A stretch of DNA of 43,079 nt from Rhodospirillaceae bacterium bin65 (GTDB lineage: Bacteria; Pseudomonadota; Alphaproteobacteria; Bin65), in contig MPMX01000038.1 of assembly GCA_002238725.1 (NCBI GenBank), forward strand, positions 1 to 43,079, in the 5' to 3' direction. The notes under the pieces were generated by a model, which was not told the DNA's origin, made no database searches, and saw only the letters and a program-made list of their open reading frames with translations. Made by a program: the position numbers and the translations under genes. The stretch's first letter is position 1. Each line of letters begins with the position of its first letter. Positions 34,025 to 40,779 of the stretch are shown in pieces.

Positions 34025-34066
34025 GGCAGCCCCGGCGAAGCGTGAAGCACGCTTTCCGGGGCTGCC
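34025..34066. other. Stem-loop after the binding-protein gene
   Basis: GGCAGCCCCGG (34025-34035) pairs with CCGGGGCTGCC (34056-34066); an inner AAGCGTG/CACGCTT stem with loop AAG continues the helix. It starts 7 bp downstream of the binding-protein stop on the minus strand and has no T-tract. Same position as the stem-loops after the other binding-protein genes. Confidence 0.7.
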
Positions 34067-34073
34067 CGTTCGC

Positions 34074-35267
34074 TTATTTGCAGGGCGTCTGGCTCACCGG
34101 CAGCAGCTCGCCGTTGTACCAGGCCGTCAGCTTGTAGGCGCTCGGCAGAATCGCGTCGTGGCGTTCCTCGGTCCGCTCGAAGGCCGGATCGTAATTCATC
34201 ACCAGCCCGTCGTGCTTGACCGAGAACATGGCCTCGTAGACCTTCTGACGGTCGAAGCTGCCGGCGATCTTGATCGCCTTGGCGATGATGTGGATCGCGT
34301 CATAGGCGTCGGCCACGCCGCTGCCCATGCGGATATCTTTCTGGCTCTTGACGCCATAGCGCTTCTGCATGGTGGCGTAGAGCTTCTGGGCCCGCGGCTC
34401 CAGTTTGCCCATCCAGGAATAGGTCTGCATGATGAGCGCGCAGTTGGCCAGCTTGCCGGCCAGTTCGCCGAGATTGCCGGCAAAGCCCCAGGCGCCGATC
34501 TTGACCGGGTTCCAGCCGATCTTCTGCAAGCTGCGCATGATCTGGTTGCCTTCGCGGTCGAGACCCCACATGACCAGCGATTCGGCGCCCGCCTTGCGCA
34601 GGCGGATCAATTGCGGGGTCATGTCGGTGTCGCGCCAGTTGAAGGTCTCGGCGCCGACCTCCTTGGTGCCCTGCTCGCGCAACGCGGCCTGGATGTTGGG
34701 ATAGGCGCCTTTGCCCCATCCCGTATTCTCGTACATGATCCCGACCTTGTTGCTCGGCGAGCGCTTGAGCGCCTCGGCGACCAGGAACTTGGAGACCCAG
34801 CGGTCCTTGGCCGACACGCGGAACATGTAGTTGGGATTGCGGCCGTTCTCGATCACTTTCGTGTTGGCCGCGATCACGCCGACATAGACAATCTTGATCT
34901 CGTGGATCGGGTCGCGCATGGCCAGCGCCACGGTCGAATGGTAGCCGCCCAGCATGGCGACGCAGTTGTCCTTCAGGCCGATGCGCCGGACATTGTCGAC
35001 GCCGCGCGGCGGCGCGCCGCGATCGTCGTACTGGATGAACTTGAGCTTCTTGCCGAGGACGCCGCCGGCGGCATTGATCTCGTCCACAGCCATTTCGGCG
35101 CCCATCCTGATGGATTTTCCGCCGAAGGCCGCCGGGCCCGTTACCGGGCCGGAATTTCCGATACACGGGTTCGCCTCCGCAGCGTTCGCGGGGCCGGTTC
35201 CCAGTGCGATCGCGGTGGCGAAGACCGCCGCTCCGCCGATCGCGGCACTCATCGAAAACTTCGACAT
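34074..35267 (-). CDS. livK: Branched-chain-type ABC substrate-binding protein
   Basis: A 397-residue type I binding protein. Signal peptide about 1-27 (MSKFSMSAAIGGAAVFATAI, then PANAAEAN). The mature chain opens GNSGPVTGPAAFGGKSIRMGAEMAVDEINAAGGVLG-like (partly quoted), and lobe-2 contains IMYENTGWGKGAYPNIQAAL. ATG 35267 has GGGAGGA upstream; the frame goes on another 66 codons but without family sequence. It heads the livK-livH-livMG-livF-cyclase-cobW-amidase series, divergent from a LysR gene. Confidence 0.9.
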   Translation of the reverse strand: MSKFSMSAAIGGAAVFATAIALGTGPANAAEANPCIGNSGPVTGPAAFGGKSIRMGAEMAVDEINAAGGVLGKKLKFIQYDDRGAPPRGVDNVRRIGLKDNCVAMLGGYHSTVALAMRDPIHEIKIVYVGVIAANTKVIENGRNPNYMFRVSAKDRWVSKFLVAEALKRSPSNKVGIMYENTGWGKGAYPNIQAALREQGTKEVGAETFNWRDTDMTPQLIRLRKAGAESLVMWGLDREGNQIMRSLQKIGWNPVKIGAWGFAGNLGELAGKLANCALIMQTYSWMGKLEPRAQKLYATMQKRYGVKSQKDIRMGSGVADAYDAIHIIAKAIKIAGSFDRQKVYEAMFSVKHDGLVMNYDPAFERTEERHDAILPSAYKLTAWYNGELLPVSQTPCK

Positions 35268-35502
35268 TTTTCTTCCTCCCTCAAATTCCCTATACCGGGC
35301 GGGAATCCCCTGCCCGGCGCTGCGGGGCGCTACGCGGCAACCGCCCGGGAGGCGCCGTCTGTCGCCGAAGCGGATCCGGCGAGTCGGCTGTTCCGGACAG
35401 GAAATCCGCATGTCCGACGCCTTGGCCGCCCCGGACCGCGCCGGACGACAAAGTGTATTCGGCAACGGCGCTATCGATCAATAATATAAAGACAATATCT
35501 AA

Positions 35503-35588
35503 TATCATTTCAAATTATACTGTTATATTATAACATTACGCCTAATCTTCAGCGGTTATTCCAATTTCTCGTATCATTTGAAATGATA
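35503..35588. promoter_or_regulatory. Three palindromes in the divergent AT-rich promoter region
   Basis: The 470-bp gap between the binding-protein gene and lysR is GC-rich at its left, but 35478-35620 is strikingly AT-rich. It contains TATCATTTGAAATGATA (35572-35588, perfect), a two-mismatch copy TATCATTTCAAATTATA (35503-35519) 69 bp away, and a separate perfect TGTTATATTATAACA (35521-35535). LysR proteins generally bind two related sites flanking the promoter, so the pair fits a regulator and activation site; the third palindrome could bind another factor. Confidence 0.6.
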
Positions 35589-35737
35589 TACAGACGTATC
35601 GGTATCAAAGTTATTGCGACCGGCAGACTGCGAACAGGCATCCTGCGCATCCCCGGCCGGTTCGTTGACCGCAGGATGCAAAGCGGGCGGGCGCCCCCGC
35701 GCCGCGATTCGACAGCGCTATCGGGAGGCGCGGCGAT

Positions 35738-36661
35738 ATGGTCGATTTCAAGCAGTTGAAGTATTTCGTGCAGATCGCCGAGGCCGGCAGCCTGTCGCGC
35801 GCCGCCGAGCAGCTCAACGTCGTCCAGCCCTCTCTCAGCCAGCAGCTGCGCAGACTGGAAGAGCAGCTGGGCGTGGAACTGATGACGCGCCATTCCCGGG
35901 GCGTGACGCCCAACGAGGTCGGCCGCCTGCTCCTCGACCATGCCCGCTCGCTCCTGCTTCAGCTCCAGCGGACGGAGGAACTGGTCCAGTATCATGCCTC
36001 GAACCCGTCCGGCGAAGTCCGTCTCGGCCTGCCGACGTCGGCCGCGCGCGGCCTGACCATTCCGCTCGTCAACGCGGTCGAGGACCGCTACCCCGGCATC
36101 TCGCTTCATGTCGTCGAGGGCATGAGCGGACACCTGACCGAGTGGCTCCATGTCGGCCGGCTCGATATGGCGCTGCTCTACGACGCCAAGTCCCACGAGG
36201 GGATCCACGTCCAGCCCTTCATGGCGGAAGACCTGTCGCTCATCTGTCCGCCGACCCGCGAATTCCGCCGGATGAAGGCCATCCGGCTTGCCGAGGCGGC
36301 GAAGCAGACCCTGGTGCTGCCGGCGCTGCCGCACACCATCCGGCTGGTGCTCGAGGAGACCGCGGCGCGGACCGGATGCCAGCTGTCGGTCAGGATCGAT
36401 CTGGATTCGCTGCCCAGCATGATCGAACTGGTCTTCGAGGGCTATTGCACGATCCTTCCCCTGTTCGCCGTGTCGAAGGAAGTGGCGGCCGGGCAGATGC
36501 TCGCGGTGCCGCTGATCGATCCGCAGATTTCCTGGCAGATCTCGATCGCTTCCGTCGTTCGCGGCGTCCAGTCGCGCGCGACCAGGGCGGTGTCGGCCCT
36601 GATGCTGGAGGTGATGGAGCGGATGGTGCGGAACGGGGAATGGCCCGGCCGGTTGCTGTAG
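35738..36661 (+). CDS. LysR-family transcriptional regulator (Nac/Cbl-like branch)
   Basis: A 307-residue LysR regulator. HTH residues 2-60 (MVDFKQLKYFVQIAEAGSLS, then AEQLNVVQPSLSQQLRRLEEQLG). The effector domain is about 90-300: VRLGLPTSAARGLTIPL (first lobe) and LTLPLFAVSKEVAAG-like region (second). The branch resembles the nitrogen-assimilation regulators (Nac-like), which would fit an amide-nitrogen locus. It is divergent from the livK operon across an AT-rich operator region. Downstream, on the same strand, is the start of a broken hydantoinase-like gene. Confidence 0.9.
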   Translation: MVDFKQLKYFVQIAEAGSLSRAAEQLNVVQPSLSQQLRRLEEQLGVELMTRHSRGVTPNEVGRLLLDHARSLLLQLQRTEELVQYHASNPSGEVRLGLPTSAARGLTIPLVNAVEDRYPGISLHVVEGMSGHLTEWLHVGRLDMALLYDAKSHEGIHVQPFMAEDLSLICPPTREFRRMKAIRLAEAAKQTLVLPALPHTIRLVLEETAARTGCQLSVRIDLDSLPSMIELVFEGYCTILPLFAVSKEVAAGQMLAVPLIDPQISWQISIASVVRGVQSRATRAVSALMLEVMERMVRNGEWPGRLL

Positions 36662-36670
36662 CAGGACGGC

Positions 36671-36809
36671 GCCGGGCATCGGCTGGCGGGCCGGGCATCG
36701 GCCGGCCCGCACTTTCGGATGGCGGGCCCGGGGGGCGGCTGCTAACGGCGCCCGGCGGGGCGGGGCGGCGGCGCCCCGCGAGGGCGGCCGGGGGGTGCGG
36801 CTGCTAACG
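36671..36809. repeat. GC-rich direct repeats upstream of the truncated gene
   Basis: GCCGGGCATCGGC is repeated at about 36671 and 36690. A longer unit with GCGGCTGCTAACG is found at 36735-36747 and 36797-36809, 62 bp apart, each preceded by a G-run. No coding sequence is visible in this 200-bp stretch after lysR; it may be the promoter region of the truncated gene at 36863. Confidence 0.5.
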
Positions 36810-36862
36810 TCGCCGGGCGCGGCGGGCCGGCGCCGCGCGGGCAGGACCGGGGGACGGGCGCA

Positions 36863-36979
36863 ATGCAGCTGATCGGGGTCGATGTCGGCGGCACCTACAT
36901 CAACGATTATTTCCGGATGTTGCGCCATTCGATGCCACGAAGTGACAGCAATGACAGCAAGCCGCCAACTGTCCCGTAA
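36863..36979 (+). pseudogene. Truncated hydantoinase/ASKHA-type gene, 5' end only
   Basis: The ATG (36863) with a G-rich leader starts MQLIGVDVGGTYI, which matches the conserved opening of N-methylhydantoinase A/oxoprolinase-like proteins (IGVDVGGTFTD), the phosphate-binding loop of the ASKHA fold. After the GGT codons the reading frame leaves the family (YINDYFRMLRHS and so on) and stops at 36979 after 38 residues. The break at about 36893-36900 is therefore most likely the left junction of the inserted island. A ROK kinase or other ASKHA enzyme cannot be excluded from 11 residues. Confidence 0.55.
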
Positions 36980-37047
36980 CCTATCGTAAATAATGAGTTT
37001 CTCCCATATAACTCCCATATCGAGAGGTGTTGCAAGGCGCTTGCAAC
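36943..37047. repeat. Candidate arm-type/attachment-region repeats next to integrase
   Basis: Two exact tandem copies of TGACAGCAA (36943-36951 and 36952-36960), two copies of CTCCCATAT (37001-37009 and 37012-37020, 11-bp period) and an inverted repeat GTTGCAAG/CTTGCAAC with loop GCG (37029-37047) lie between the gene break and the integrase start. Such iterated short motifs are typical of recombinase arm sites at one end of an integrated element. Confidence 0.5.
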
Positions 37048-37181
37048 GCTGCCATCGATGATATTCAATGGCCAGACGTTACATCCCGGTCGCTTGCGGC
37101 GCGCTTACGCTTACGGCGTGCAGGATTTCTCCACCCGCGGCGAGAGCGCGAAAGCGGCCGGCAGCCCGAAGGAGGCGCCGC

Positions 37182-38369
37182 ATGGCCAAGCTCAAGTACC
37201 GCTCCATTTCCAAGCGCACAGTCGACGCGCTCTCGGTCGAGGACCGCGACGCCGTGTTCTGGGACGACAGGCTCCCCGGCTTCGGCGTCAGGGTCTACCC
37301 CTCGGGGTCGAAGGTCTACGTCGTCCAGACCCGGCACGACGGCAAGTCGCGGCGGGTGACGCTGGGGCGCCACGGGGTCATCACCGCCGACGCCGCGCGG
37401 CGCGAGGCGGCGCTGGTCATCAACCGCATCAAGACCGGCGAGGACCCGCACGGCAAGACGAAGAGCGTCACCGTGGCCGAACTCGCGGCGCGCTATCTGG
37501 TGGAGCATGTCGAGGTGCGCTGCAAGGAGAGCACGCAGCGGATGTACCGGAGCGTGCTCGATCGCTTCATCCTGCCGGCCTACGGCGGTGTGGCGGTGGC
37601 CGAGGTTGAGCGCCGGCACATCGCCGACCTCCACCTTGAGCTGCGCGACATCCCCTACCAGGCGAACCGGGCGCTGGAGATCGGGGGCAAGCTGTTCAAC
37701 CTCGCCGAGGAATGGGAGCTGCGCACGGGCGGCAACCCGTGCAGGTTCGTGCACAAGTACCCGGAGAAGAAGCGCGAGCGGTTCCTCACCGACGCGGAGT
37801 TCCGCCATCTGGGAGAGGTGCTGAACGCGATGGAGGCGAAAGGCTCGCTTCCGGTCCATCCGGCGGCGGCGCTGCGGCTGCTGATGCTGACCGGCTGCCG
37901 GCGCAACGAGATCGTGCAGCTTGAGTGGAAGAACGTGGACCTCGCGGCGGGCGAGTTGCGCCTGCCGGATTCGAAAGTGGGCGCGCGGCTGGTGCCGCTG
38001 TCGCCGGCGGCGGCGCGGGTGCTGGCGGAGCTGCCGCGCATCGAGGGCAACCCCTGGGTCATTCCGGGCACGAAGCCCGGCAGGCACCTGGCCGACCTCA
38101 ACCACTACTGGGACCGGGTGCGCGCGGAGGCCGACCTCTCCGACGTGCGGATTCACGATTTGCGCCACTCGTTTGCGAGCAGGGCGCTGGCGCTCGGAGA
38201 ATCGCTGTCGATGATCGGCAAGCTGCTGGGTCACAACAAGATCGACACGACCGCGCGCTATGCGCACCTTGCGCGCGATTCGATCAAGGCGTCCTCGGCA
38301 AGGGTCGCCGACAGCATCGGCAACGATATCCTCAACGGAAAGCGCGACGAGACCGCCGCGCCCGCCTGA
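37182..38369 (+). CDS. int: Tyrosine recombinase/integrase (P4-type, DUF4102-like N-terminus)
   Basis: A 395-residue site-specific recombinase. The N-terminal SAM-like arm-binding domain (about 1-85, WDDRLPGFGVRVYPSG is typical) is followed by the core-binding domain (about 95-175) and the catalytic domain. The catalytic set is complete: Arg240 (TGCRRNE), His325 and Arg328 (HDLRH), His351 (LGHN) and Tyr360 (ARYAHL). ATG 37182 is chosen because GGAGG is a few bases upstream; 38 earlier codons are Arg-rich. It is probably functional. Four decayed copies of its C-terminal region lie downstream. Confidence 0.95.
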   Translation: MAKLKYRSISKRTVDALSVEDRDAVFWDDRLPGFGVRVYPSGSKVYVVQTRHDGKSRRVTLGRHGVITADAARREAALVINRIKTGEDPHGKTKSVTVAELAARYLVEHVEVRCKESTQRMYRSVLDRFILPAYGGVAVAEVERRHIADLHLELRDIPYQANRALEIGGKLFNLAEEWELRTGGNPCRFVHKYPEKKRERFLTDAEFRHLGEVLNAMEAKGSLPVHPAAALRLLMLTGCRRNEIVQLEWKNVDLAAGELRLPDSKVGARLVPLSPAAARVLAELPRIEGNPWVIPGTKPGRHLADLNHYWDRVRAEADLSDVRIHDLRHSFASRALALGESLSMIGKLLGHNKIDTTARYAHLARDSIKASSARVADSIGNDILNGKRDETAAPA

Positions 38370-38417
38370 CGGCCCGCGCGGCGCTCCCGGCATACGTGCG
38401 GCCGGCGTCCCCGGGGC

Positions 38418-38702
38418 TCAGCCGCCGGCCGGCACCAGGTCCACGGTCAGCCGAGTGCCGGTCGCCTCGGCGTAGCGGCGCAGCGTAGCGAACGACGGCG
38501 ACACCCGCCCGCCCTCCAGCCGCGCAACCGCCGACTGCGTCGTGCCGAGCCGGCTCGCAAGCTCCGCCTGCGTCAGCTTCGCGGTCGTGCGGGCGCGCAC
38601 CAGCGCCTCGATCAACGCATACTCCCCGTCGATGCGCGCGTATTCCTCCCGGAACTCCGGGTCCTCCATGAAGCGCGCCTTCAGTTCCTTCAGCTTCGTC
38701 AT
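38418..38702 (-). CDS. XRE-family antitoxin (HigA-like)
   Basis: A 94-residue helix-turn-helix protein. The N-terminal helix (MTKLKELKARFMEDPEFREE) precedes an XRE HTH at about 35-85 (LTQAELASRLGTTQSAVARLEGGRVSPSFATL). ATG overlaps the toxin stop as ATGA (38699-38702). Toxin-first order is as in HigBA systems. It probably neutralises the upstream toxin and represses the pair through the palindrome at 39031-39048. Confidence 0.88.
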   Translation of the reverse strand: MTKLKELKARFMEDPEFREEYARIDGEYALIEALVRARTTAKLTQAELASRLGTTQSAVARLEGGRVSPSFATLRRYAEATGTRLTVDLVPAGG

Positions 38703-39022
38703 CGCGTCACCTGCCTCATCCGTTCCCTTGCGGTAGCGAGCGCCCGCCGCGGCGTCCTGCGCGACTTCTTCGCGAAGACATGCACCACCACCACCCGCCG
38801 TCCGGCCGCCGTCACGTAGATCCCCCTGGCGATCCCTCCCTCGGCCCTGACTCGCAGCTCCCAGAGCTTGCCGTCGAGATGCCTGACATGCGGCGCCCGA
38901 AGCGCGTCGAGGCCGACAGTCTCCACCGTCTCCAGCAGCCGCAGCAGCCGGGCGCGCAGCGCCACCGGCAGGGATTCGATTTCGGCGTCGACGGCCGACA
39001 GGGTTTCGACCGTCCAAGCCAT
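38699..39022 (-). CDS. RelE/HigB-like toxin (Gp49/PF05973 type)
   Basis: A 107-residue toxin of the RelE/ParE fold. WTVETLSAVDAEIESLP opens the domain; KLWELR, GIARGIYV and VVHVFAKKSRRTPRRALATARERM are the conserved strand-helix elements of Gp49-type HigB toxins, ribosome-dependent mRNA interferases. The start is uncertain: ATG at 39022, 39031 or 39040 are in frame. The last two lie in the operator palindrome, so 39022 is preferred. It is cotranslated with the antitoxin. Confidence 0.85.
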   Translation of the reverse strand: MAWTVETLSAVDAEIESLPVALRARLLRLLETVETVGLDALRAPHVRHLDGKLWELRVRAEGGIARGIYVTAAGRRVVVVHVFAKKSRRTPRRALATARERMRQVTR

Positions 39023-39030
39023 GCCGTTCA

Positions 39031-39048
39031 TATAGCGCATCCGCTATA
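39031..39048. promoter_or_regulatory. Toxin-antitoxin autoregulatory palindrome
   Basis: TATAGCG (39031-39037) and CGCTATA (39042-39048), spacer CATC, directly upstream of the toxin start. It is the likely operator for the XRE antitoxin and overlaps the promoter. Confidence 0.6.
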
Positions 39049-39214
39049 GGCCTTCAAGCGCTGGACCGGGGACAAGCACTACCGCTCCGGCGCCCGCTCC
39101 CCGCCGGCCCGGCCCCGATCCGGCGGGAACGCGGGACACGCGCCATCGTTCGCGATCGTGCCCCACACCGCCGAGAGGAACCGCCCCGCGCCCGGCCGGA
39201 CTTTCTCGCCATCC

Positions 39215-39398
39215 CGTGATCTACGACAGGCCCTTTGCGTCCCGCGCGCTGGCGCTCGGCGAGACCCTGCCAGTGAACGGTAAGCTGCTCGGGCACAGCA
39301 ACATGGAGACGACGACACGCTACGCCCACCTGGCGCGCGATTCGGTTCACGAGGCGGCGGAGCGAATTGCCGACAGTATTGCGTCCGAGATTCTGTAA
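39215..39398 (+). pseudogene. Decayed tyrosine recombinase C-terminus, remnant 1
   Basis: Starting with R-D-L-R (the HDLR box, His to Arg), a one-base insertion near 39233 shifts the frame. After that the sequence reads FASRALALGETLPVNGKLLGH and TTTRYAHLARDS to a natural stop, closely resembling residues 332-395 of the intact integrase. The His and Tyr of the second box are retained. Only the last quarter of the gene is present, so it is a remnant. Confidence 0.8.
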
Positions 39399-39438
39399 CA
39401 ATGCTGCCCGGCGCCCTCCGCCGACAACTCTCCGGCCG

Positions 39439-39647
39439 CATGACCTCCGACACAGCTTTGCCTCGCGGGCGCTCGCCCTCGGGGAGAGCCTGCCGATGAT
39501 CACGAAACTCCTTGCCACAGCCAAGTCCAGACAACCGCGCGTTACGCCCACCTTGGGCGGCACTCCGTCAAGGTCGCTGCCGTTCGGATATCCGATAGCC
39601 TCGAAGCTGACATGGACACGCTGCCGGACGTCTCCGCCGTCCCTTGA
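39439..39647 (+). pseudogene. Decayed tyrosine recombinase C-terminus, remnant 2
   Basis: HDLRHSFASRALALGESLPM is intact, including both catalytic residues. A one-base deletion at 39514 (CTTGCCAC in place of CTTGGCCAC) then shifts the frame, after which HSQVQTTARYAHLGRHSVK continues in the next frame to a TGA at 39645-39647. It follows remnant 1 by 40 bp. Confidence 0.8.
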
Positions 39648-39830
39648 CCCACGCCACGCCCGCGCGTCCCGGGCGCCAGCGCTTTGGGAAAGCTTGCCGA
39701 TGATCAGCCGCCTGTTGGGTCACGCCGAGGTCGAGAAGACCGCGTACTTTGCGCACCTGACCCGGATCCCATCACGGCTTCCTCGGCGCGCATCGACGAC
39801 GGAATCGGGGTCGATCTCCTGAATGTACCA
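39646..39830 (+). pseudogene. Decayed tyrosine recombinase C-terminus, remnant 3
   Basis: DPRHARASRAPALWESLPMI then SRLLGHAEVEKTAYFAHLTR aligns with the integrase end. The nucleophilic Tyr is replaced by Phe (codon 39748-39750), and a one-base loss near 39765 shifts the frame, after which DPITASSARIDDGIG corresponds to the integrase tail. It abuts remnant 2 directly. Confidence 0.75.
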
Positions 39831-39925
39831 CCCAGCATGTTTCCCCCCCGTCCTAGCCTGCCTTTGAGGTCTCGATCAACCGACTGGCGGACGATGGTTG
39901 CCGCACCCGGCCACCCACCAAAATA

Positions 39926-39949
39926 CCAGTCGCCCTCCCAGTCGCCCTC
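39926..39949. repeat. Tandem 12-bp repeat
   Basis: CCAGTCGCCCTC is repeated twice exactly in the 200-bp non-coding gap between remnant 3 and the RiPP operon end. Confidence 0.7.
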
Positions 39950-40024
39950 ACACGAGGTCTCCGCACGTGGCCTTCGCACTCAATCTACTCAAGCCAACTG
40001 GTCATCAATGCAACTCCCGGGAGC

Positions 40025-40777
40025 CTACAACTGCGTCCCAGGATTTTGCTCGATAAATTGTTGACTGGCTGTCAGCGCGCAAGATTCGCCACCCTCACTC
40101 ATCCCATCCAGGGCCGGGCACCAAGGATCGTAAACGGTCGCGATTAACCCAAAAACGAACAAGACGACCGCAGTTGTTAGCAATACCTGAGCGCTCCTGA
40201 CAAATTGGGCGATGTGATCATTTGTAGCTGTATTCATTGTGGCACAGTAAAGCAACCCTTTAGCATGAAAGTCCTTGCTATACTCACGAAACGCCCCGGT
40301 TTGCTTATCTACAACAGCATGAATATGGAGTATTTCACGAGCCCGCACCGCCATCGCTCTCGATGCTGCGATGAAACACAATATCAGTAAACACGCAGCT
40401 GTCAACAGTATGACAAGTGAGACCGAGCATCCTTGTGCTCGGAACTCGGGATCCCGAATAAGGAATACAAGCACAGATCCCAGCGCGGGCATAAGGAAAG
40501 CAATTGATGTAAATAACCATTGGGCTTTTTGTTCTATATGCGCCCGCCGCGCCTCACTGTCGTCGAAAATCGACTGGCACTGCATCAACTGCTCGCCCGT
40601 AACGTCTCCAGCTTCCTTCGGCAACTCTTTCTTAGGTACTGTTGGTCCAGATTCATATGGAATCAACGGCTGAAGAAAGATGTAACCAAGTCCGCATATC
40701 GACTTCGCTGCTGCTTTAACAACTTGGCATGTAGAACGAGGCCAAGCTACCTTGTTTCTTGATGCCATGAATTCCAT
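40025..40777 (-). CDS. Three-helix membrane protein of the graspetide operon
   Basis: A 250-residue membrane protein I cannot assign to a named family. Hydrophobic helices are about 87-107 (WLFTSIAFLMPALGSVLVFL), 117-138 and 197-215. A charged helix just before the first carries EARRAHIEQKAQWL, a pattern with Arg-x-x-x-x-x-Lys-Ala entering the membrane that is seen in small bacterial 2-3TM families, including SLATT/PycTM-like proteins. The middle (140-195) is soluble. It starts 2 bp after the ATP-grasp stop on the same strand, so it is part of the operon; export, immunity or effector roles are all possible. AT-richer than the flanking genes. Confidence 0.8.
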   Translation of the reverse strand: MEFMASRNKVAWPRSTCQVVKAAAKSICGLGYIFLQPLIPYESGPTVPKKELPKEAGDVTGEQLMQCQSIFDDSEARRAHIEQKAQWLFTSIAFLMPALGSVLVFLIRDPEFRAQGCSVSLVILLTAACLLILCFIAASRAMAVRAREILHIHAVVDKQTGAFREYSKDFHAKGLLYCATMNTATNDHIAQFVRSAQVLLTTAVVLFVFGLIATVYDPWCPALDGMSEGGESCALTASQQFIEQNPGTQL

Positions 40778-40779
40778 TT

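Noticed and set aside
39367..39822. A single 151-codon protein spanning remnants 2 and 3
   Set aside because: It joins two recombinase remnants through frame-shifted filler; alignment shows two separate decayed C-termini.
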